From CAYSAD01 sp964428955 (GTDB taxonomy: Bacteria > Patescibacteriota > Saccharimonadia > Saccharimonadales > Saccharimonadaceae), in assembly GCA_964428955.1 (NCBI GenBank), contig CAYSAD010000009.1:1-8973 (forward strand): a stretch of 8,973 bases of DNA. Reading direction: 5' to 3'. Within the stretch, counting starts at the first letter, position 1; each line of letters starts with the position of its first letter. The notes below the pieces were generated by a model. The model did no database searches, was not told the DNA's origin, and saw only the letters and a list, made by a program, of their open reading frames with translations. Positions 1 through 4,726 of this stretch are shown in pieces. Position numbers and translations under genes: made by a program.

Positions 1-432
1 AAGCTGGTTTCAATCCCAGTTTATGGTGCTGCCGACTGCGGCCCAGCTACACAGGTTGCGGAGCAATCTGATCTTGGTTCTCTCCGCCTATCAAGTCGCC
101 TCTTGAAAACGAGCAGCTACAGCAATCTGTATGCCCTACAGGCATCCGGCATGTCGATGAACAAGGCCGTTGTTGATGGCCATGCGATTAACGATGGTGA
201 CTACGTAGTCGTCGATAGGAGTCGCAATACTCCTAGGAACGGTGACTGTGTAGTCGCAATTGTTGATGGCCTCGCAAACATCAAGCGATTTTACCGTGAG
301 AAGGCCAGGATCTGTCTTCTTTCCGACTCGACCGAACAGTATGATCCAATTTTTATTCACCCCGAAGACCAAAGTGATAGCCTGATCGGTGGGACAGTCA
401 TCCAAGTAGTCGAAAAACCAAAATACCCATAA
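1..432 (+). CDS. S24-family LexA/UmuD-like self-cleaving peptidase, 5' end missing
   Basis: The frame is open from base 1 to the TAA at 430-432, so this is the C-terminal 143 residues of a gene that starts left of the window; the TTG at 103 is internal. Near the edge it reads VYGAADCGPATQVAEQ, which resembles UmuD around its Cys-Gly autocleavage bond, so cleavage is expected between visible residues 13 and 14. The catalytic serine is in GMSM (visible Ser52) and the general-base lysine is in NIKRFY (visible Lys95). The Ser-Lys distance is 43 residues, against 37 in LexA and UmuD, through an enlarged loop after the serine. Both catalytic residues are present, so the peptidase should be active. 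Any DNA-binding domain would lie upstream, so it cannot be told whether this is a repressor (XRE-S24, LexA-like) or UmuD-like. It lies 70 bases before the hydrolase gene in the same direction and may regulate it. Confidence 0.85.
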   Translation, partial: KLVSIPVYGAADCGPATQVAEQSDLGSLRLSSRLLKTSSYSNLYALQASGMSMNKAVVDGHAINDGDYVVVDRSRNTPRNGDCVVAIVDGLANIKRFYREKARICLLSDSTEQYDPIFIHPEDQSDSLIGGTVIQVVEKPKYP

Positions 433-502
433 AACAAACTGATATAAAGTTAAGCTGGCTTCAGGGAGGATATTGAGGCTGGCATATAGGGGAAATAATA
501 AA

Positions 503-1546
503 ATGAACAAAACTGTAATCCACTTCCTGAACGTTGGACATGGTGACTGCACTATCATCAAACATCCTTCAGGGCGTATCACGATGATCGACATTAATAA
601 TTCGAAATCTCTGAGCGATAGTGAGGTCGAGAGCCTCGCCGCCGCTTTGGGAATTTCCACTTGGGAATTCCGTGCTAGCGGAAGTTTGAATGCCGCCACG
701 GGTAAATCTTGGGAAGATTACTACAAAGATAAACTCGTCGACCCACATGAGTATTTCAAGAACAACTTCATCGATAGCTCTTCCGTATTTCGCTACATTC
801 AAACACACCCTGATATGGATCACATGTCGGGGCTTCACCGTTTCTTTATGCAGGAAAAGGTGCCGGTCTGGAATTTTTGGGATGTCGCTCACGCCAAGAC
901 TATGCTCGATGTTGACTTTGATCATGCTCGATATAGCTGGGACGACTGGGACGCATACGAGAAGCTACGCGCAGGCAATGGGCCGGATAGCAAGACGCAT
1001 CACGTTAAAAATAATTTGCGTTTCGCCAAGGCGTCTTATTGGACTGAGGATGGCATCAGTGTCCTGTCTCCATCACAGGAACTAATCGACCTCAGTGATC
1101 AAAAGGAGAGCTGGAACAACGTCTCTTACGTACTTCGCCTTGATTATGGTGGACGTAGTGTTATTTTGCCGGGCGACGCCGTGCAGGAAGCATGGGCCGA
1201 GATGGTTGACCAGGTTCACCCCGACTCACTCAATGCTGATATCTTGAAAGCTGCACATCACGGCCGTAAGTCGGGCTACCACAAAGATGCAGTGGATATT
1301 ATTAAACCGCACGCTGTGATTAGTTCTGTAGGCAAAAAACCCGAGACGGATGCACACAAAGACTATAAAGGTCATGGTGCCGAAGTATACTCCACTCGCA
1401 ACAAGGGTACAATTACGGTTACTATCTGGGAGGATGGTGAACTTTGGGTTCATGATTCTGACAATGTGAAACTCACATCTCTCGAACCTTTCCAGGCGTC
1501 CTCGGCATCAATAGCTCGCTCACTTTTCGGGGCTAACTATGTTTAG
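503..1546 (+). CDS. MBL-fold metallo-hydrolase, ComEC/Rec2 C-terminal-domain-like
   Basis: This 347-residue protein has the metallo-beta-lactamase fold signature. The N-terminal strand HFLNVGHGDCTII (7-19) is typical of the ComEC-like branch. The metal-binding motif THPDMDH (101-107) is the HxDxDH variant, followed by LPGDA with a bridging-metal Asp225 and AHHG (251-254). Family members are phosphodiesterases or nucleases, but the substrate here is unknown. Residues about 47-99 and 125-180 are insertions relative to a minimal fold. There is no signal peptide or membrane helix, so it is probably cytoplasmic and not the competence channel ComEC itself. ATG 503 is chosen because AGGGGA (488-493) lies 9 bases upstream and the strand motif then starts at residue 7. 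A TTG at 473 is in frame but only 3 bases after an AGGGAGG. The last 8 bases overlap the membrane-protein gene, which argues for translational coupling and a joint function. Confidence 0.82.
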   Translation: MNKTVIHFLNVGHGDCTIIKHPSGRITMIDINNSKSLSDSEVESLAAALGISTWEFRASGSLNAATGKSWEDYYKDKLVDPHEYFKNNFIDSSSVFRYIQTHPDMDHMSGLHRFFMQEKVPVWNFWDVAHAKTMLDVDFDHARYSWDDWDAYEKLRAGNGPDSKTHHVKNNLRFAKASYWTEDGISVLSPSQELIDLSDQKESWNNVSYVLRLDYGGRSVILPGDAVQEAWAEMVDQVHPDSLNADILKAAHHGRKSGYHKDAVDIIKPHAVISSVGKKPETDAHKDYKGHGAEVYSTRNKGTITVTIWEDGELWVHDSDNVKLTSLEPFQASSASIARSLFGANYV

Positions 1547-2213
1547 TGTTTACGAGGTTAGGGCGCGCATCATGCCTGCTATTGTGTGTTCGATACCGTT
1601 CTTAGCGTTCGGTTACTTTTTTCTAGCAGGCATAGACAGAGGGTTTACTGAGGTGGTAGTTACTCAGATGGTGGGTGGTATTAGTACGATGGTGGCGATG
1701 TTCCTTTTCTTGGCGTTCCTTGCGCGGCACGTCGGCACCTGGCTACAGGATGTGATGTTTTCTGAAGGCGATCGGTTCCCGACGACCTTGCTATTACTCG
1801 ATGGCAACCCGGCTATGTCGGAGGAACGTAAAAGCCAAGTTCGCGGCAAGGTGAAGTTAGAATTCGGCATTGATTTATCGGCTCATGCGGGTGATACGGC
1901 AAAAAGTAGACAGCGCATCGGTGAAGCAGTTAGTCATATCAGGAAGAAGTTTTTCGGCAAACCAGGTCTCGCATTACAGCGAAATATCGAATTCGGTATA
2001 GCAAAAAATATCGCAGGAGGCTCCATCCTTGCGCTTGTAGTATCGTTAACCACCTCTGTAATCAGTTTCACTATGGGTACGATGGACCTTGTCTACCTCG
2101 GTATGATTACGACCTTCATATATACACTTCTTGTTGTATTTGGAATTGCTGCTATGGGCACCAACGCAAAGAGGTACGCCACAGCCTTGTTTGAAGAGTA
2201 TCTGGCGAGCTAA
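1539..2213 (+). CDS. four-helix membrane protein of unknown function, partner of the MBL hydrolase
   Basis: This 224-residue protein begins 8 bases before the end of the hydrolase gene. Hydrophobicity by eye gives helices at about 11-30, 46-64, 157-178 and 184-205. A soluble, charged central segment (about 66-155) lies between helix pairs. That segment contains RFPTTLLLLDGN (79-90), a basic amphipathic stretch, and QRNIEFGIAKNIAG (147-160) leading into helix 3. I do not recognise a named family; the two segments look like conserved family motifs, but that is an impression only. With an even helix number both termini should be on the same side, and the positively charged central domain suggests the cytoplasm. 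The tight coupling suggests the hydrolase acts on, or makes or removes a signal for, this protein. A membrane-acting effector is a reasonable inference but unproven. Confidence 0.75.
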   Translation: MFSVYEVRARIMPAIVCSIPFLAFGYFFLAGIDRGFTEVVVTQMVGGISTMVAMFLFLAFLARHVGTWLQDVMFSEGDRFPTTLLLLDGNPAMSEERKSQVRGKVKLEFGIDLSAHAGDTAKSRQRIGEAVSHIRKKFFGKPGLALQRNIEFGIAKNIAGGSILALVVSLTTSVISFTMGTMDLVYLGMITTFIYTLLVVFGIAAMGTNAKRYATALFEEYLAS

Positions 2214-2240
2214 GGCGACTATGGCTATCTCAATGGATGC

Positions 2241-2363
2241 ATGCGAGCCTACGAGAGCGAGGAGGATATCCGAGAGCTGGTCGTCAAATCGCGGAAGCTG
2301 AAGGAAAACCTGCCAAAACAGCGCAAAAAGACTGAACCGATAGAAACGCCCAAGTATCTCTAG
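2241..2363 (+). pseudogene. possible 40-codon small ORF or 3' remnant of a lost gene, in frame after the membrane protein
   Basis: Immediately after the TAA at 2211-2213 the same frame stays open for 49 codons to TAG 2361-2363. The translation is charged and coding-like: it includes CMRAYESEEDIRELVVKSRK and a lysine- and proline-rich tail. The only ATG in frame is at 2241, giving 40 residues, with no convincing Shine-Dalgarno sequence before it. It could be a readthrough tail of the membrane protein, a separate small gene, or the decayed 3' end of an older gene. The helix-like acidic/basic pattern favours a protein-coding origin, but no family is recognised. The annotated extent starts at the ATG; the open stretch starts at 2214. 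Confidence 0.3.
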
Positions 2364-2387
2364 GGGCCGAATGGCGAGAATATAATA

Positions 2388-2708
2388 TTATAGGTCGTCG
2401 TTGTCGAATAACTTCTTCTTGACCACTTCTCGTTTTTCGAAGTATTCAAAGATTTTATCGAAAAACTTTTCGACTGGAGCTGCACCATATTTCTCATACA
2501 ACCATGCGATCAGTGCACGAATCGGCCAAGTTATCATCCAGACGGTAAGTAAGGTAAACTTGACTGTACCCCATGCTAACGAGGGAAGTATTGAGAGTAA
2601 ATCAAGCACTGGTCGGTATAGTGCACCAATTATTGTTGCGGCGAGTGCAAACAAGGCGATGATCGGTTGATTCGCCATACCCCAGCTAATAATTGCCTCA
2701 ATATTCAT
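2388..2708 (-). CDS. small two-helix membrane protein, unknown function
   Basis: This 106-residue minus-strand protein starts at the ATG complementary to 2706-2708. The frame extends 12 codons further upstream, but that would put the -10 box inside the gene. Two hydrophobic segments, about 15-31 and 44-70 (the second long and rich in Trp), are followed by an amphipathic, charged C-terminus (72-106) ending in DNDDL. It should be an integral membrane protein with a cytoplasmic tail. No family is recognised. It is convergent with the hydrolase/membrane-protein pair and separated by only 24 bases from the preceding open stretch. A perfect TATAAT ends 7 bases upstream of the ATG and there is no Shine-Dalgarno sequence, so translation is probably leaderless. 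No clear terminator is visible downstream. Confidence 0.65.
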   Translation of the reverse strand: MNIEAIISWGMANQPIIALFALAATIIGALYRPVLDLLSILPSLAWGTVKFTLLTVWMITWPIRALIAWLYEKYGAAPVEKFFDKIFEYFEKREVVKKKLFDNDDL

Positions 2709-2715
2709 AAAGTAT

Positions 2716-2721
2716 ATTATA
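2716..2721 (-). promoter_or_regulatory. -10 box (TATAAT) for the small membrane protein, leaderless arrangement
   Basis: On the minus strand a perfect TATAAT is followed by seven bases (ATACTTT) and then the ATG at 2708. Normal -10 geometry places the transcription start on or next to the A of that ATG. No good -35 hexamer is seen at 16-18 bases spacing. Confidence 0.5.
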
Positions 2722-2797
2722 CAATGAACGTGAAAGTAATGCATATATGTCGCATTTATCCCATCCTAAAGAGTAATATGTATTAGACCCACAAGCT

Positions 2798-2920
2798 CAT
2801 AGATAAGGGACTCGAACCAAGTACAATCGAACCGACATTTATTAAATGTAATTAGTAGTGACAATACTTTGCTCTATCGTTTTGTTCGACTACCAACTCT
2901 GCGAGCTATCATTTATCATG
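2798..2920 (-). other. tRNA-like, non-canonical or degenerate tRNA stretch
   Basis: Read on the minus strand this stretch has several tRNA hallmarks in the right order. These are a 5' closing strand (2913-2920), TAGCTC, a D-loop-like AGTTGGTAG (2890-2898), GATAGAGCA (2870-2878), an ACAT/ATGT hairpin with a seven-base loop TTAATAA (about 2835-2849), and two T-loop-like motifs, GGTTCGATT (2825-2833) and GGTTCGAGTCCC (2807-2818). The ends pair as an 8-bp stem with one bulged base (2798-2806 with 2913-2920). It is not a working tRNA: the D region is about 15 bases too long, the T stem does not pair beyond two G-C pairs, and there is no proper acceptor end. It could be a decayed tRNA, a stack of old integration scars, or an unusual structured RNA. 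No protein-coding gene covers this interval. Confidence 0.33.
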
Positions 2921-2936
2921 CTTTTGCTTGCATCCG

Positions 2937-2957
2937 AATAGTGTTAGTAGCACTATT
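2937..2957. repeat. inverted repeat upstream of the 95-residue ORF
   Basis: AATAGTG and CACTATT form a perfect 7-bp inverted repeat around a seven-base loop, ending nine bases before the Shine-Dalgarno sequence of the next gene. It could be an operator or a leader hairpin. No promoter with both hexamers is convincing nearby. Confidence 0.35.
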
Positions 2958-2965
2958 ACGCTCAC

Positions 2966-2971
2966 AGGAGG
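2966..2971 (+). promoter_or_regulatory. Shine-Dalgarno sequence AGGAGG fixing the start at 2977
   Basis: A perfect AGGAGG lies five bases before ATG 2977. It decides the start against a longer in-frame reading from 2869, whose first 36 codons run through the tRNA-like stretch. Confidence 0.8.
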
Positions 2972-2976
2972 TTGCA

Positions 2977-3264
2977 ATGAAAAGTTATCTAGAAATTATG
3001 CTCGAACAAAAGCAATTTAAAGATCCAACGGACGAAGATTGCCTAGAGCTGGCTAGGATTCTCGAGAAAGAATATGGCAGGCCTTTCACCCTCGAACAGG
3101 CAAAAATGGTCGGCAATGGGTATATCTCTATCTTCACTACGCTGGCAAATGGCAGGAGGATAGTATCTTCAGAAAAGCAAAAGGGCAAACAGGAATCGAA
3201 CTTTTTAACAGAGAACCTTGCTGCAAACAAAAACCTCACCAGAGGTGAGGTTCGGTTGCATTAG
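2977..3264 (+). CDS. small acidic/helical protein of unknown function (95 aa)
   Basis: The start is supported by AGGAGG five bases upstream. The protein is predicted soluble and mostly helical in its first 60 residues, with LELARILEKEYGRPFTLEQA followed by a hydrophobic helix around NGYISIFTTLANG. The last 35 residues are lysine-, asparagine- and glutamine-rich and look disordered. The first part resembles the short, helical, unannotated proteins often seen with mobile elements in Candidate Phyla Radiation genomes; that is an impression, not a match. Its last codons (NLTRGEV) are written by the hairpin that terminates the convergent tRNA-Trp transcript. A T-arm-like decamer shared with tRNA-Trp lies in the gene at 3192-3201. 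It is a real gene by its ribosome binding site, but no function can be given. Confidence 0.65.
   Translation: MKSYLEIMLEQKQFKDPTDEDCLELARILEKEYGRPFTLEQAKMVGNGYISIFTTLANGRRIVSSEKQKGKQESNFLTENLAANKNLTRGEVRLH
3225..3252 (-). terminator. intrinsic terminator of tRNA-Trp
   Basis: On the minus strand a perfect 9-bp stem (3244-3252 with 3232-3240) with a three-base loop is followed by TTTTTGTTTG. It begins 25 bases past the CCA end of tRNA-Trp. On the plus strand there is no T-run, so it serves the minus strand only. Confidence 0.85.
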
Positions 3265-3277
3265 TTCAAAATGTGTT

Positions 3278-3352
3278 TGGCAGGGGCACGTGGAATCGAA
3301 CCACGATCTAAGGTTTTGGAGACCTTCATACTAACCGTTGTACTATGCCCCT
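3278..3352 (-). tRNA. tRNA-Trp(CCA)
   Basis: Read on the minus strand, the 75-nt gene starts AGGGGCATAG and ends TGCCCCTGCCA, with a fully paired 7-bp acceptor stem, discriminator G and encoded CCA. The anticodon arm is AAGGT-CTCCAAA-ACCTT, giving anticodon CCA for tryptophan UGG codons. The T arm carries GGTTCGATTCC. There is no UCA-reading tryptophan tRNA here and TGA appears to be a stop, which fits the standard bacterial code. It is transcribed divergently from the glucan operon, and its 3' side faces the accessory-looking region, the side at which integrases usually insert. Confidence 0.97.
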
Positions 3353-3364
3353 GTACAGTCAATT

Positions 3365-3370
3365 ATTGTA
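3365..3370 (-). promoter_or_regulatory. -10 box (TACAAT) of tRNA-Trp
   Basis: TACAAT on the minus strand ends 12 bases before the mature 5' end of tRNA-Trp, which allows a leader of about six bases. The -35 region (TGGTCG at 17 bases spacing) is weak. Confidence 0.55.
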
Positions 3371-3400
3371 ACAGATTGGGCATAGCACGACCAGCTCCAT

Positions 3401-3413
3401 AAATTGGCAATTT
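3401..3413. promoter_or_regulatory. 13-base palindrome AAATTGGCAATTT, possible operator
   Basis: Six-base arms around one central G, located nine bases upstream of the -35 hexamer of the glucan operon and between the two divergent promoters. The position fits an operator or activator site, but a single AT-rich palindrome of this length is weak evidence. Confidence 0.3.
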
Positions 3414-3421
3414 TACAAGAG

Positions 3422-3451
3422 TTGTCAAATTATAAGCGTATCCGTTATAAT
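3422..3451 (+). promoter_or_regulatory. sigma-70-type promoter of the glucan operon
   Basis: TTGTCA (3422-3427) and a perfect TATAAT (3446-3451) are separated by 18 bases. Transcription should start near 3458, leaving a leader of about 15 bases before the AAGGAG at 3473-3478. This supports the leader ORF as the first translated unit and excludes the glycosyltransferase start at 3404, which would lie upstream of the promoter. Confidence 0.75.
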
Positions 3452-3485
3452 GAGGCCAAATGTGTAAATAAAAAGGAGCGTTTGG

Positions 3486-3524
3486 GTGGAAGCGCGTGCG
3501 CCCAGCAAACAACAGGTGGTATGA
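3486..3524 (+). CDS. 12-codon leader ORF coupled to the glycosyltransferase
   Basis: A GTG at 3486 lies seven bases after a good Shine-Dalgarno AAGGAG (3473-3478) and opens a frame reading MEARAPSKQQVV. Its TGA stop (3522-3524) overlaps the ATG of the glycosyltransferase (3521-3523) as ATGA. The glycosyltransferase ATG itself has only a poorly placed AGGTGG one base upstream, so reinitiation after this peptide would explain how it is translated. The alternative is that the Shine-Dalgarno serves a TTG at 3482, giving an N-terminally extended enzyme, but its spacing of three bases is poor. The peptide has no run of a single amino acid that would suggest classical attenuation. Confidence 0.5.
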   Translation: MEARAPSKQQVV

Positions 3525-4726
3525 AGATTTTGATGCTCGGCTGGGAATTGCCGCCGCACAATAGTGGCGGTCTTGGGGTTGCTTGCTACCATATGTCTAA
3601 AGCACTAGCCCAGCGTGGCGCTGAAATCGACTTCGTTGTCCCCTATAAAGCCGCACATCCTGAAATAAATTTCATGCGGATTCATGCTGCTACTAACCTG
3701 TCGCCACTTGAGCGCTATGGTCTGAACGCTTACGATAATCCAGCGACGACGGAAGAATTCAGCGAAGATTTGCGTGATATGCACGGTGTTCAGCGCCAAT
3801 ATATAAAATTTGTCGAGCGACATGTGACGAAACATACACCTGACGCCATTCATGCTCACGACTGGTTGACGATGGAAGCTGGCGTACGGGCAAAACAATT
3901 GACCGGTGCACCGCTTATCATTCATGTTCATGCTACCGAATTTGATCGTTCCGGAGGCAAGACTGGCAATCCAGTAGTGCACGAAATCGAGCAGCAGGCG
4001 CTCATGATGGCTGATAAAATTATCGCTGTCAGCGACATCACCAAACAAATCATCGTGCATAACTATGGAATTCCACCCGAGGATGTCCAAGTGATACATA
4101 ACGCTATCGATCTTGAAAGTTTTGCCGATTACGAGTACGATCAAACGACCTACCGCTACTTGGAAGAACTGAAACAGGAAGGTTATTTAATCGTTTCCAC
4201 CGTTACTCGCTTCACGGTACAAAAAGGCCTGACTCATTTTTTGAAAGCGGCGGCACGGGCCAGCGAGAAGTATGAGCGGATGGCGTTCTTGCTAGCTGGT
4301 GATGGTGAACAACGAAACGAGTTACTGCAGCTATCGGCCGATCTCGGCATCAGCGACAAAGTCTTTTTTACTGGGTTTGTGCGCGGTAAACAATGGCGTG
4401 ATGCCTATAGTGTGGCCGACGTGTTCGTGATGAGCTCGGTCAGCGAGCCGTTCGGTCTGACGGCGCTTGAGGCGGCCCACCATGACAGTGCGCTTATCAT
4501 CACTAAACAGTCTGGTGTCGGCGAAGTGTTATCGAGTATTTTCCGTTACGATTTTTGGGATACGGACAAGTTAGCCGACCAATTGGTTGGTATCGCCACT
4601 TCCCCCGCCCTGTCTAGTACTTTGAAACAAAATGTCAAACAGGAATATGCTCGATTGTCTTGGCATGACGTAGCTGAAACCTGCATGAACCTATACGCGC
4701 ATATGACCTCAGGGGTCCGACAATGA
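3521..4726 (+). CDS. GT-B glycosyltransferase (GT4/GT5-like), probable alpha-glucan/glycogen synthase
   Basis: This 401-residue enzyme starts with MKILMLGWELPPHNSGGLGV, the usual N-terminus of this group, with the glycine-rich nucleotide-sugar motif GGLG at 16-19. HAHDWLT (111-117) and the C-terminal-domain entry VSTVTRFTVQKG (225-236, with phosphate-contacting Arg230 and Lys235) follow. The retaining GT-B signature E-x7-E is EPFGLTALE (Glu309, Glu317). Family knowledge says such enzymes transfer glucose from ADP- or UDP-glucose. A glucan acceptor is inferred from the GH57 and GH15 genes downstream. It is shorter than classical GlgA (about 480), and the family also includes sucrose- and trehalose-type synthases and other GT4 enzymes, so the product is not certain. 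ATG 3521 is chosen over TTG 3482 because the conserved start matches. It overlaps the next gene by ATGA (4723-4726). Confidence 0.88.
   Translation: MKILMLGWELPPHNSGGLGVACYHMSKALAQRGAEIDFVVPYKAAHPEINFMRIHAATNLSPLERYGLNAYDNPATTEEFSEDLRDMHGVQRQYIKFVERHVTKHTPDAIHAHDWLTMEAGVRAKQLTGAPLIIHVHATEFDRSGGKTGNPVVHEIEQQALMMADKIIAVSDITKQIIVHNYGIPPEDVQVIHNAIDLESFADYEYDQTTYRYLEELKQEGYLIVSTVTRFTVQKGLTHFLKAAARASEKYERMAFLLAGDGEQRNELLQLSADLGISDKVFFTGFVRGKQWRDAYSVADVFVMSSVSEPFGLTALEAAHHDSALIITKQSGVGEVLSSIFRYDFWDTDKLADQLVGIATSPALSSTLKQNVKQEYARLSWHDVAETCMNLYAHMTSGVRQ

Noticed and set aside
1..463. Similar strings AAGCTGG(T/C)TTCA at the window start and at 452-463
   Set aside because: They match over only about a dozen bases with one difference and nothing else lines up around them; chance is sufficient.
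473..502. Earlier TTG start for the MBL hydrolase
   Set aside because: Its Shine-Dalgarno spacing is only about three bases and it adds ten residues before the conserved first strand; ATG 503 has AGGGGA nine bases upstream.
136..699. Long minus-strand open frame of 187 codons across the S24 3' end and the hydrolase start
   Set aside because: It is antisense to two genes with clear family motifs, has no ribosome binding site and its translation resembles no protein.
3404..3520. N-terminal extension of the glycosyltransferase from 3404
   Set aside because: It would begin upstream of the TTGTCA/TATAAT promoter, and the conserved family start is at ATG 3521.
3605..4144. 179-codon minus-strand open frame inside the glycosyltransferase
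   Set aside because: It is an antisense shadow of a gene with intact motifs, without its own start signals.
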